NCBI GenBank assembly: GCA_045603545.1
Contig: JAZUMG010000017.1
Coordinates: 1-64,000 of the forward strand
Origin: CAAGNP01 sp045603545
GTDB lineage: Bacteria > Bacteroidota > Bacteroidia > Bacteroidales > UBA932
Length of the DNA: 64,000 nt
Direction: 5' to 3'
In this document: one piece after another, positions 33,409 through 42,534 of the stretch
Layout: every line of letters starts with the position of its first letter
Numbering within the stretch: the stretch's first letter is position 1
Translations under genes and position numbers: made by a program
Notes under the pieces: generated by a model
Seen by the model: only the letters and a program-made list of their open reading frames with translations
Databases searched by the model: none
What the model was told of the DNA's origin: nothing

Positions 33409-36054
33409 ATGAGAAGGGGTGGATTGGCTATTCTGGTATTTTTGTTTGCAATTGCGTCTGCTTTTTCGCAAACATCCGATTTCAGAAGAAATATCGGGCT
33501 CGATTCACTTGTCCGTATCATGCAGCAAAATTCTCAGCAAAAGATATACTATAATAGGGATGAATCCGGGCTCCTCACATTTACAATAGATGCATCAAAC
33601 CCTACTTTGTCGGATGAGATATCCAGATTGTTGAGGGAAAAGGGATATATTATCTCTCATGCTGAAGGGGCTGTGTTTGTGCTTAAGGGGATACCTGTAA
33701 AGGAGTCGCTCCCTACTGGTTGGTTTGTTATAGAGAGTGAGAAAAAGGAAGAGAAAGTAGAGTATCAGGATCTGCTTGGGACTTCGGATAAGGCGAATTA
33801 TCAGAACAAAGTATATCAGATAGGGGAGAAGAACAATCAAAAAGGATCCCAAGCCTATTTGAGTGGTTATGTCAGGGATTCCAGGACTGGTGAGCCTGCA
33901 ATAGGGGTTACTATTGCCCATCTTAAATCAAGTTCTTTTGCACAGTCTGATGCTGCAGGATTTTACAAGATTCTTTTACCTGTAGGAGAGAGTACTCTGG
34001 ATGTGAGCGGCTTTTCTCTCGAGGATTCACAAGTCCATCTTCAGGTATATAGTGATGGAACACTGGATATTACGGTGCAGGAGAAGGTCTATGCCCTGAC
34101 CGGTGCTGTAGTCTCTGCAGAGAATACCAATAAAGTGCGTAACAACGAAATAGGTATAGAGAAGGTAAGGATAGACAGGATGAAGAAGGTTCCTGTGGTT
34201 TTTGGCGAGGCAGATGTGGTGAAGATCATATTGACACTCCCCGGTGTAAAATCGGTAGGAGAGGCCGGTGGTGGATTCAACGTCCGTGGAGGTGCTACAG
34301 ATCAGAATCTGGTCCTTTTCAATGGGGGTACAGTATATAACCCTTCCCATCTGTTTGGAATGTTTTCAGGGTTCAACCCCGATATTGTAAGTGATATAGA
34401 GTTGTATAAAAGTTCGATCCCGGTAGAGTATGGGGGCAGGATATCTTCTGTACTGGATGTCAACAGCAGGGAGGGCAACAACAAGAATCTGACAGGGTCT
34501 CTTGGATTGGGCCTTTTGACCACAAGAGGGCATATCGAGGGGCCGATTACAGAGAATACTACTTTTATTGTGGGTGCAAGGGCGACATATTCTGACTGGA
34601 TGCTGAAGCTCCTGCCGGAAAATAGTGAATACAATAATGGTGCAGCCTCCTTCTATGATATCACTGCCGGTCTTACCCACCGTTTCAGCGAGAAAAGTTC
34701 TCTCCATCTTAACGGCTATTGGTCACAGGATGGCTTCAGATTCAGTGCCGATACCAGTTACCGATACAGTAATGGAAACGGATCGCTCAAGTGGAGATAC
34801 AATTTCCATGAAAAGCATAAGATGGAGCTGGCTGCAGGTTATGATATGTACAGATATGCCACTTATGACAAATATAATCCTGTGAACTCCTATGAGATGA
34901 CTTTCAGTATCCAGCAGGTGTACAGCAAACTTAAGTTCAAATCTCTGTTGGGCAAGGATCATACACTTACCTACGGAGTGGATGCTATAGGGTATGATCT
35001 CTCTCCGGGAAGTTATCTCCCTTATGGAGAGGAGTCTCTGGTGGTGCCAGATATTTTGCCAAAGGAGAATGCTATAGAGGCATCTGCATATTTGAGCCAC
35101 AGCTGGAATATCTCAGAGAGGTTTTTCATGGATTATGGCTTAAGGTATTCACTTTTTACCACTAAAGGGAAGACATACCACCATCCTGAAATAAGGGTGT
35201 CAGGACGAGTTATGATAACTGACAATATCTCTTTCAAAGCGGGATTCAACAGTCTGACACAATATATCCATATGCTTTCCAATACCACTACCATGTCACC
35301 TACAGATATCTGGAAGTTGAGTGACAAGGATATCAAACCTCAGGAAGGGTGGCAGGCAGCAGGTGGTTTTTATACCAATTTGTTCCAGAACAAAGTGGAG
35401 ATCTCTGTTGAGGGGTACTATAAACAGATGGAGAACTATCTGGACTATAAGAGTGGCGCTGTGCTGGTGATGAACAGGAACCTTGCAGCAGATGTGGTAC
35501 AGACACAAGGTAAGGCCTATGGTGTGGAGTTTATGCTGAAAAAACCTCTGGGCAAACTCAATGGGTGGCTGGCCTACACCTGGTCCAGAACTCAGTTGAG
35601 GGAGGTGGGTGACAGAGGTAATATGGCCATAAACGGAGGCGATTGGTACTATGCATCATACGACAAGCCACACGACGTTAAGCTGGTGGCAAACTATAAA
35701 TTCACTCAGAGGATAAGTCTGTCTGTGAATGGTGACTATGCCACAGGAAGACCAATAACCATCCCTGTGGCCAAGTATCAGTATGACGGTGCGACAAAAC
35801 TATACTATTCAGGTAGAAACAGTCACAGGATACCCGATTATTTCAGAATAGATGTGGCTATGAATTTTGATCCTACTCACAGGTTGGATGCTTTCACCCA
35901 CTTCTCATTTACTGTGGGTGTATATAATATCACAGGACGTAAGAATGTTTATTCCGTCTATTTTGACACCAATAGTGCCGGTGAGGTTAAGGGGCATAAA
36001 CTCTGTATTTTCGGGGCACCGATACCTTATGTGAACTTTAACTTTAAATTTTAG
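33409..36054 (+). CDS. TonB-dependent receptor with STN and carboxypeptidase-like domains
   Basis: An 881-residue outer-membrane receptor. Order: signal peptide (ending SAFSQ), an STN domain (about 25-105; GLDSLVRIMQQNSQQKIYYN ... VFVLKG), a variable linker, a carboxypeptidase-regulatory-like beta domain (YLSGYVRDSRTGEPAIGVTIAHL), the plug (NVRGGATDQNLVLFNGGTVYN), then a 22-strand-type barrel. STN domains usually let a receptor signal to an anti-sigma factor, but no FecR/FecI pair is adjacent. There is no SusD gene; a DUF4249 lipoprotein follows. Start: ATG 33409, 3 bases after the previous stop; TTG 33403 is rejected. The ligand is unknown. Confidence 0.88.
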   Translation: MRRGGLAILVFLFAIASAFSQTSDFRRNIGLDSLVRIMQQNSQQKIYYNRDESGLLTFTIDASNPTLSDEISRLLREKGYIISHAEGAVFVLKGIPVKESLPTGWFVIESEKKEEKVEYQDLLGTSDKANYQNKVYQIGEKNNQKGSQAYLSGYVRDSRTGEPAIGVTIAHLKSSSFAQSDAAGFYKILLPVGESTLDVSGFSLEDSQVHLQVYSDGTLDITVQEKVYALTGAVVSAENTNKVRNNEIGIEKVRIDRMKKVPVVFGEADVVKIILTLPGVKSVGEAGGGFNVRGGATDQNLVLFNGGTVYNPSHLFGMFSGFNPDIVSDIELYKSSIPVEYGGRISSVLDVNSREGNNKNLTGSLGLGLLTTRGHIEGPITENTTFIVGARATYSDWMLKLLPENSEYNNGAASFYDITAGLTHRFSEKSSLHLNGYWSQDGFRFSADTSYRYSNGNGSLKWRYNFHEKHKMELAAGYDMYRYATYDKYNPVNSYEMTFSIQQVYSKLKFKSLLGKDHTLTYGVDAIGYDLSPGSYLPYGEESLVVPDILPKENAIEASAYLSHSWNISERFFMDYGLRYSLFTTKGKTYHHPEIRVSGRVMITDNISFKAGFNSLTQYIHMLSNTTTMSPTDIWKLSDKDIKPQEGWQAAGGFYTNLFQNKVEISVEGYYKQMENYLDYKSGAVLVMNRNLAADVVQTQGKAYGVEFMLKKPLGKLNGWLAYTWSRTQLREVGDRGNMAINGGDWYYASYDKPHDVKLVANYKFTQRISLSVNGDYATGRPITIPVAKYQYDGATKLYYSGRNSHRIPDYFRIDVAMNFDPTHRLDAFTHFSFTVGVYNITGRKNVYSVYFDTNSAGEVKGHKLCIFGAPIPYVNFNFKF

Positions 36055-36060
36055 GGGTGT

Positions 36061-37266
36061 ATGAAGAGGAGAATTTACGAAATATTGTTTGCTGTGCTGA
36101 CAGGGCTGCTCTCTGTAAGTTGTGTCTACGATTACACCCCTGAGGATGATGAGATACAGGGTCTGGAGATCCCTTTGGTGGTGATCGATGGTGATATAAA
36201 TGTAGGAGATATCACTACTGTGACGGTGGGTTATACTCAGCCATTATTAGGAGAGGAAGAGAATACTCTTCCGTCGGGTGTTTCGGTATGTGTAGAGAGT
36301 GAATCGGGGGAGAGATTTGCAGGAGTGATGAGAGAAGATCAGTCAAATGTATTTGATGTAGACACCAGGAGCCTTGATCTTAATGGAAGATACAGACTTG
36401 TGGTGTCTGTTCCAGGAAGAGGCAACTATATATCGTCATATAAGAAAGTGCTGATTTCACCGCAGATAGACAGTATAACCTATACAGTGGCCGAAGACAG
36501 GGAGTCTGCGAAGATAGAGATCACCACTCATAATGACAATACAGATGACTTTTTGTACTGCAAGTGGAATTATGTAGAAAATTGGGAAAGCAATGCGGTA
36601 TATCCATCACACATAGAATATGATAAATATAAGAATGAAATGAGGGAACTGAGTTATGAGGAAATATTCCAGCGTACGTATTGTTTCAGTGAGGCCAAAT
36701 CAGTTTGGACCTATATAGCCAATACCGAGAAGCTTTCACAGAATCTCATATATAAGTCGATACTTAAAGAAATAGCCAATACTGATACAAGGGTGATGGA
36801 GTTGTACTCAATATCAGTTGTACAGAGGGCACTTGACAGGGAGGCATATGATTACTGGGATAATATCAAAAAAAATACTTCCGGTACAGGGGGACTGTTT
36901 GGGCCCCAACCAAGTGAGATGAGGGGGAATATTGTATGTGAAGAGAATCCTGATGAGGTGGTATTAGGTTATATTAATGTGTCTACTCTGAGTTTTAAAA
37001 GGACTTTCATAGATTGGGCTAAAGAGCAGATATTTAGGGTAGATTGTGCACTTGAACTCCTCGTAAAGATGAGATATACCGAAAACGGAGAGCCTATATA
37101 CGTTTGGAAGCAGTATTATGGAAAGGGATATCGCCCTTACGTATTTGGCGATAGGGAACAATTTGGTCCAGCCTATAAAAATTATGCATTATGGGCAGAA
37201 AAAGATTGGTGTACCGACTGCAGATTGTACTCAAATAGTACCAAACCCGATTTCTGGCCAAGATAA
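36061..37266 (+). CDS. DUF4249 family lipoprotein
   Basis: A 401-residue lipoprotein (LLSVSC, Cys21) with the DUF4249 layout: an Ig-like N-terminal strand set (IPLVVIDGDINVGDITTVTVG, YRLVVSVPG), then a mostly helical and loop-rich half. The family is confined to Bacteroidetes and is commonly encoded directly after a carboxypeptidase-like TonB receptor, as here. It may be a surface partner of the receptor in the way SusD partners SusC, but it is unrelated to SusD by sequence and the role is inferred. It starts 7 bases after the receptor stop. Confidence 0.82.
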   Translation: MKRRIYEILFAVLTGLLSVSCVYDYTPEDDEIQGLEIPLVVIDGDINVGDITTVTVGYTQPLLGEEENTLPSGVSVCVESESGERFAGVMREDQSNVFDVDTRSLDLNGRYRLVVSVPGRGNYISSYKKVLISPQIDSITYTVAEDRESAKIEITTHNDNTDDFLYCKWNYVENWESNAVYPSHIEYDKYKNEMRELSYEEIFQRTYCFSEAKSVWTYIANTEKLSQNLIYKSILKEIANTDTRVMELYSISVVQRALDREAYDYWDNIKKNTSGTGGLFGPQPSEMRGNIVCEENPDEVVLGYINVSTLSFKRTFIDWAKEQIFRVDCALELLVKMRYTENGEPIYVWKQYYGKGYRPYVFGDREQFGPAYKNYALWAEKDWCTDCRLYSNSTKPDFWPR

Positions 37267-37284
37267 CAATCAAAAGATGGTAGT

Positions 37285-38907
37285 ATGAGAAAAGTGATTT
37301 CTATATTGGCGTTGCTTATATGTTCATGGAGTCTTATTCTTGGACAAGAGAGGGTCTATGTCTCTACTGATAAGGATATTTATCTGGCCGGAGAAGATAT
37401 ATGGTACTCTCTGTATTGCTTTGATCAGGAGGGTGGTGGCTACTCAGGTTTGAGCGATGTGGCATATTTGCAGTTTGTATCCAATGATGGGGTTGCTGCG
37501 ACTGCCAAAGGAGCTTTGATCGGAGGGAGAGGCTGTGGAAGATTCAGAATCCCTATGACATTGCCCACGGGCAATTATTCAATAGTGTCGTACACAAAAT
37601 GTGATGGTGGTGATGCAGTGGGTGCGTTCAATGGAAAAGTGATCTCCATATTCAACACTTCTACCACTGCCAGGGTGCAAGGGGGTGTCGTTAGCAGAGG
37701 TCAAGAGAGGGCGGTGGCTTATAAGCCTGATTCTAAAGGTGATGTTAAGATCACTATCGGCCAGGCTCAAGATGGGGTTGTCCCTGTATTGATTGAAAAC
37801 GGTGAGAATGAAAATATTGATTTGAGTATCTCAGTTTTCCATCTGGGCGAACTGGAAGAGATGTCGGGAAGTTATAACACGACCTCCCTTTTGGAAAGAA
37901 AAGGTGACTTTAGGAAGGTGGATGAGATCGATTATGCAGGGGAGATTGTTACGGTGCAAGTGGAGGGAAAAGATGGAAGCAGTGCTGCCGGCAGGTATGT
38001 CTATATGAGTGCTATGGGCAATACTGATGATGTGTATGTAAATAAAGTAAGGGGAGATGGAACTGCTGTATTCCATACTGGAAATATTATGGGTAAAAGA
38101 GATTTGGTCTTCGAAGTGGAGGGAGATACCACCAGTTTTCTTATTGAACCTGTCGTTAAAATCAAAGAGAGGGAATATAGCCGCATGGTGTCAGAGATTC
38201 CACCACTGGAGATTGTTCCTCAGATGGAGCGGGCATTGATAGAGCGTGGAAGGAGGATGCAGATCTCACGAAGATTTGAGGCCGATACACTTTGGGAGAT
38301 GTGTCAGAAGAAGGATAACTCCTTTTTTGGTAATACAGCACCACTTGTGTATAATCTTGATGATTATACCAGATTCCAGAATCTGGAAGAGGTGCTGAGG
38401 GAATATGTAGATTTTGTGAGGGTAAGAAGAGGCGGTGGTGTGGAAGAGATAAAGGTGTTGTGGGAATCCCAGACTAAGTGTCTGGCCCTTCTGGATGGTA
38501 TCCCTGTAAGTGACCATTCGGTAATACTGGGGATAGACCAGCATCTGATAAAACAGATTGTAGTGTATCCCAAGAGATATATGCTTAACCACTTTATGTT
38601 CGACGGAGTCGTGAACTTCATTACTTATAAAGGTGATATGGCCGGTGTCCGTTTGCCTCGCAATGTGAGTATTGTGGGGTTTGAGGGTGTCAGCTGGCCT
38701 CAAGCTTTTATAGGGATGAAAGCTGCTTCCGAGAAGGGGTATCCCAATTTCCTTTCTACTATCTACTGGAACCCTATAGTGGATATACCTGCAAATGGGG
38801 AGTTTGAATTCAAGTGTATCCTTCCCCAATACGAAGGTAAATTCAAGTTGGTAGTTGAAGGCCTGACTGAAAGTGGACGGGAAGTTTACTCATCCAGAGT
38901 CTTCTGA
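37285..38907 (+). CDS. secreted MG2-domain protein with plug-like segment
   Basis: A 540-residue exported protein (signal peptide to about Gly20-Gln21). Residues 22-125 resemble the macroglobulin MG2 domain found in Bacteroidetes secreted proteins (RVYVSTDKDIYLAGEDIWYS; TLPTGNYSIVSYT). Residues about 365-450 look like a TonB-receptor plug: LEEVLREYV, ALLDGIPVSD, HLIKQIVVYPK, FDGVVNFITYKG. No barrel follows; the chain ends in a short beta domain. Such MG2-plus-plug proteins could dock on a barrel made by another gene, plausibly the receptor two genes upstream. This is the last gene of the operon; nested inverted repeats follow. Confidence 0.72.
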   Translation: MRKVISILALLICSWSLILGQERVYVSTDKDIYLAGEDIWYSLYCFDQEGGGYSGLSDVAYLQFVSNDGVAATAKGALIGGRGCGRFRIPMTLPTGNYSIVSYTKCDGGDAVGAFNGKVISIFNTSTTARVQGGVVSRGQERAVAYKPDSKGDVKITIGQAQDGVVPVLIENGENENIDLSISVFHLGELEEMSGSYNTTSLLERKGDFRKVDEIDYAGEIVTVQVEGKDGSSAAGRYVYMSAMGNTDDVYVNKVRGDGTAVFHTGNIMGKRDLVFEVEGDTTSFLIEPVVKIKEREYSRMVSEIPPLEIVPQMERALIERGRRMQISRRFEADTLWEMCQKKDNSFFGNTAPLVYNLDDYTRFQNLEEVLREYVDFVRVRRGGGVEEIKVLWESQTKCLALLDGIPVSDHSVILGIDQHLIKQIVVYPKRYMLNHFMFDGVVNFITYKGDMAGVRLPRNVSIVGFEGVSWPQAFIGMKAASEKGYPNFLSTIYWNPIVDIPANGEFEFKCILPQYEGKFKLVVEGLTESGREVYSSRVF

Positions 38908-38912
38908 TCAAA

Positions 38913-39049
38913 TTCCGCGACAACTTTTTGCGATTTTTTGACGCGGAAGCCTATATTTTTCCATTCCGCGTCAAGATTTGACGAAATTCTGTCGCGGGAG
39001 GTGGAAATTCTTTGTTCTGCGTCGGTTTTTGCCAAAAAATGGTCGCGGA
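38913..39049. repeat. nested GC-rich inverted repeats (TTCCGCG(T/A)CA family)
   Basis: An 11-bp perfect inverted repeat, TTGACGCGGAA (38938-38948) and TTCCGCGTCAA (38964-38974), is nested inside a second pair, CCGCGACA (38915-38922) and TGTCGCGG (38990-38997). Degenerate copies follow: TTCTGCGTC (39014-39022) and GGTCGCGGA (39041-39049). The block is GC-rich between AT-rich tracts, has no poly-T tail, and lies between the surface operon and rsmA. No known element name fits. Confidence 0.75.
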
Positions 39050-39064
39050 GTTCCTCGATTATCG

Positions 39065-39072
39065 TATATTTG
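39065..39072 (+). promoter_or_regulatory. -7 element of the rsmA promoter
   Basis: TATATTTG is an exact TAnnTTTG match, ending 14 bases before the ATG at 39087. The expected -33 position falls next to the last repeat copy (39041-39049), so the repeat block could affect this promoter. Confidence 0.5.
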
Positions 39073-39086
39073 TCGTGATAAACACT

Positions 39087-39905
39087 ATGTATATGGAAGT
39101 TAGAGCGAAGAAGGCCTTGGGCCAGCATTTTTTGACCGATCTGTCGATAGCGAGGGCGATAGCACAGGCTCTTGAGGTGGATGAAGGTACAGTGATGCCT
39201 ACCCTGGAGGTGGGCCCCGGTATGGGTGTTCTGACCCAGTACCTTCTGGAGCGTGAGGATGTGGATCTGAGGATGGTGGAGGTCGATTCGGAATCGATAG
39301 ACTATCTGCTTGAACACTTCCCCCAAGTGAACGGGAAGCTGATGGAGGCTGACTTTCTGAAGCTCCAGCTGGAGAACTTCTTCCCTGACCAGTTCTGCGT
39401 CATAGGAAACTTCCCATACAATATTTCATCGCAGATATTCTTCAAGGTCCTCGACTACAAAGAGCAGGTCCCTCAGGTAGTGGGTATGGTGCAGAAAGAG
39501 GTGGCGGAACGTCTTGCCTCCCCTCCGGGAAAAAAGGCGTATGGAATCCTCTCTGTACTGCTTCAGGCGTGGTATGATATAGAGTACCTTTTCACTGTGA
39601 GCGAGCATGTATTCAACCCCCCTCCAAAGGTAAAATCTGCTGTGATAAGGCTCAAACGCAACACCCGTACAGATCTCGGATGTGACGCTGCCCTTTTCAA
39701 ATCGATAGTGAAAACCTCTTTCAACCAGCGTCGCAAGACCATCCGCAATTCGGTCAAGCCTCTTGCTAAGGAGTACCATATCCCCGCCGAGATTCTGTCT
39801 GTTATGCCTGATGGCAGCCAGGTCAATCTTCTTGATATGCGCCCTGAACAGCTCTCGGTAGAGCAATTTGTAGAATTGACCTTGGCCCTGAAGAAAATTT
39901 CTTAA
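39087..39905 (+). CDS. rsmA: 16S rRNA dimethyladenosine methyltransferase RsmA
   Basis: Dimethylates the two adjacent adenines of helix 45 in 16S rRNA late in 30S assembly. I start it at ATG 39087 (272 residues, MYMEVRAKKALGQHFL); ATG 39093 is equally possible, while the longer frame to 39012 runs through the repeat block. Motifs: GQHFL, SAM-binding LEVGPGMGVLTQ, acidic end VEVDSES, and the catalytic NFPYNISSQI. C-terminal helical domain includes FNQRRKTIRNSVK. Ten bases separate it from mutS. Confidence 0.95.
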   Translation: MYMEVRAKKALGQHFLTDLSIARAIAQALEVDEGTVMPTLEVGPGMGVLTQYLLEREDVDLRMVEVDSESIDYLLEHFPQVNGKLMEADFLKLQLENFFPDQFCVIGNFPYNISSQIFFKVLDYKEQVPQVVGMVQKEVAERLASPPGKKAYGILSVLLQAWYDIEYLFTVSEHVFNPPPKVKSAVIRLKRNTRTDLGCDAALFKSIVKTSFNQRRKTIRNSVKPLAKEYHIPAEILSVMPDGSQVNLLDMRPEQLSVEQFVELTLALKKIS

Positions 39906-39915
39906 ATTTGCCACT

Positions 39916-42534
39916 ATGGGAGAGAAAAAAATAGTCGAGACACCGCTTATGAAGCAGTTTTTCGCGGTGAAGGCACAGCACCCGGAGGCGATTCTCCTTT
40001 TCAGGGTGGGTGATTTCTATGAGACATTCGGTGATGATGCTGTAGTGGCAAGCAAGGTGCTTGGAATCGTCCTTACAAGGAGGGCAAACGGTTCTGCACA
40101 GCACGTGGAGCTTGCCGGTTTCCCACACCACTCTATCGACACTTACCTCCCCAAACTGGTCCGTGCAGGCTATAAAGTGGCAGTCTGTGACCAGCTGGAG
40201 GATCCCAAACTTACCAAGAAAATTGTACGCCGCGGTGTTACCGAGCTGGTGACACCTGGTGTCGTATACAATGAACAGCTGCTCCCTCAGAAGGAGAACA
40301 ACTTCCTCGCCTCTGTATGCTTTGAAAAAGACAAGGGAGGTGTGGCATTTCTCGACATCTCGACAGGCACTTTCCGTGTAGCGGAGGGGAGCATGAACTA
40401 TATAGATCTGTTGCTCACAAATATGGCTCCAAAAGAGATTCTGGTGGAGAGGGGTTATGCCAAAGGGTTCCGTGAGAGGTTCCAGACCAATGCCTATATC
40501 TCGACACTTGATGAGTGGGCTTTTGTCTATGAAACATCCTATGAGAAGCTTAAAAAGCACTTTGGCCTCGACTCTTTGAAGGGTTTCGGAGTGGAGGGGA
40601 TGAATCTCAGCCTTACTGCGGCAGGTGCCATCCTTTACTATCTGGAAAACAACCAGCAGGCACATTGCGAGTATTTCCCTACACGAGGTCTCAGCCATCT
40701 GTGCTCAATATCGAGAATTGACAGCGACGATTTTGTATGGCTTGACAGATTCACTGTCCGCAATCTGGAACTGATATATCCCTCAACTTCGGATGGGGTC
40801 TCCCTCCTCGGGACTATCGACAGATGTGCTTCCCCTATGGGTGGACGACTGCTCCGCCAATGGGTATCGATGCCTTCCAAACATTTGAATGAGATCAAGT
40901 CCCGTCACGAAGTGGTGGAGGATTTCACCCTCCATACAGAGGTTATGGATACGGTGAGGGAGAAAATATCCGAGATGGGTGATATGGAGAGGATTATCTC
41001 CCGTGCAGCTGGTGGAAGGATATCTCCCAGGGAGGTGGCACAGCTCCGAAGGGGGCTTTCGCAGATACTCCCATTGAAACTCGAATTGTCAAAACTCGCC
41101 AAAAAGGAGAGCATTGCCCTCAGAGAGAGTCTTGAGGATTGTACAGAAATACTGAAGATTCTCAATACCCGTCTGGCGGAGACTCCAGCATCGCAGATTG
41201 GAAAGGGGGAGGTGATCGCCCGTGGTGTCAGCCAGGAACTTGACCAGCTCAGGGATATTGCCCAGAACAGTAAGGATATCCTCAACGGAATACAGGAGCG
41301 TGAGCAGGAGAGGACCGGTATCTCTTCATTGAAAATCAGTTACAACAATGTGTTCGGTTACTATCTGGAGGTGCGTAATACCCACAAGGACAAAGTCCCT
41401 GCCGACTGGATCCGCAAGCAGACCCTTGTATCTGCAGAGAGATATATAACCCCGGAACTGAAGGAGTACGAAGAGAAAATTCTCGGTGCTGAGGAGAGGA
41501 TATATCTCCTGGAGAGCAATCTTTACAGCGATCTTGTAGCCAGCATCCAGCACAATATTCCACTCATCCAGAGGGATTGTGCTGTGGTGGCAAAGGTGGA
41601 TTGTCTGGCATCCTTTGCCTCTCTTGCGATAGATTGCAGCTACTGCAAACCGCAGATGGACGATTCCGATGTTATCTCCATTACCCAGGGCCGTCACCCC
41701 GTGATAGAGCGTCTGATGGAGGAGGGGGAGCAATATGTGGCCAACGGCCTCTATCTTGACAAATCAAAACAACAGATAATAATCCTCACCGGTCCCAATA
41801 TGGCGGGTAAATCTGCTTTGTTGAGGCAGACTGCCCTGATAGTCCTTATGGCACAGATAGGATCTTTTGTCCCAGCTTCTTCTGCTACTATCGGTTATGT
41901 GGACAAGATATTCACCCGTGTAGGGGCTTCGGACAATATATCCAGAGGGGAGTCTACCTTTATGGTGGAGATGCTCGAGACTGCCACTATCCTGCATAAC
42001 CTTTCGCCCCGTTCACTTGTCCTTCTGGATGAGATAGGGCGCGGTACCAGCACTTTTGACGGAATGTCCATCGCCTGGGCAATAGTGGAGTATATCCATC
42101 AAAGGGGTCAGGGTGCCAAGACCCTCTTCGCCACCCACTATCACGAACTCAACGAACTGGAGGAGAAATTTGACAGGGTCAAGAACTTCCACATCTCTGT
42201 AAAGGAGGCGGACGGGAAGGTCCTTTTCCTGAGAAAACTTACCCCGGGTGGTGTGGCCCACAGCTTTGGTATCCATGTGGCAAGACTTGCCGGCATGCCC
42301 CGCGAAGTGGTAGATTCTGCACAGAAACTCCTTCGTAAACTTGAAGAGGGGGGACCCACATCCAAACCTCGTGTGCAGGATGTTGAGGAGCCTTTGCAGC
42401 TCTCGATATTCCAGCTGGATGACCCTATTCTGGTGGATGTGAGGGATACACTCAGAGAGATGGACCTCAACAGCATGTCCCCTCTCGATGCTTTTGACTT
42501 GTTGCGGGAACTCAAAAGGAAGATAGGCTTATGA
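39916..42534 (+). CDS. mutS: DNA mismatch repair protein MutS
   Basis: Mismatch-recognition ATPase of 872 residues, full length. The mismatch-binding Phe-x-Glu is F34-Y35-E36 in RVGDFYETFGDD. Lever and clamp domains follow, then the ATPase core with Walker A GPNMAGKSALL, Walker B LLDEIGRGTSTFDG and the FATHYHEL switch. The C-terminal segment ends SPLDAFDLLRELKRKIGL, the tetramerisation-type tail. The stop overlaps the next start by 4 bases (ATGA), so the permease gene is translationally coupled. Confidence 0.98.
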   Translation: MGEKKIVETPLMKQFFAVKAQHPEAILLFRVGDFYETFGDDAVVASKVLGIVLTRRANGSAQHVELAGFPHHSIDTYLPKLVRAGYKVAVCDQLEDPKLTKKIVRRGVTELVTPGVVYNEQLLPQKENNFLASVCFEKDKGGVAFLDISTGTFRVAEGSMNYIDLLLTNMAPKEILVERGYAKGFRERFQTNAYISTLDEWAFVYETSYEKLKKHFGLDSLKGFGVEGMNLSLTAAGAILYYLENNQQAHCEYFPTRGLSHLCSISRIDSDDFVWLDRFTVRNLELIYPSTSDGVSLLGTIDRCASPMGGRLLRQWVSMPSKHLNEIKSRHEVVEDFTLHTEVMDTVREKISEMGDMERIISRAAGGRISPREVAQLRRGLSQILPLKLELSKLAKKESIALRESLEDCTEILKILNTRLAETPASQIGKGEVIARGVSQELDQLRDIAQNSKDILNGIQEREQERTGISSLKISYNNVFGYYLEVRNTHKDKVPADWIRKQTLVSAERYITPELKEYEEKILGAEERIYLLESNLYSDLVASIQHNIPLIQRDCAVVAKVDCLASFASLAIDCSYCKPQMDDSDVISITQGRHPVIERLMEEGEQYVANGLYLDKSKQQIIILTGPNMAGKSALLRQTALIVLMAQIGSFVPASSATIGYVDKIFTRVGASDNISRGESTFMVEMLETATILHNLSPRSLVLLDEIGRGTSTFDGMSIAWAIVEYIHQRGQGAKTLFATHYHELNELEEKFDRVKNFHISVKEADGKVLFLRKLTPGGVAHSFGIHVARLAGMPREVVDSAQKLLRKLEEGGPTSKPRVQDVEEPLQLSIFQLDDPILVDVRDTLREMDLNSMSPLDAFDLLRELKRKIGL

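Noticed and set aside
38908..39060. Nested repeats as a simple intrinsic terminator for the surface operon
   Set aside because: The stems are separated by 15 to 67 bases and lack a following T-run on the plus strand, so they do not fit a Rho-independent terminator.
39012..39086. Longer start for rsmA
   Set aside because: It would translate part of the inverted-repeat block and adds residues not found in RsmA; MYMEVRAKKALGQHFL is the normal start.
39823..40698. 291-codon minus-strand open frame inside mutS
   Set aside because: It lies wholly opposite mutS and rsmA coding sequence, and the translation is Cys/His-rich without a recognisable fold, as expected from an antisense frame.
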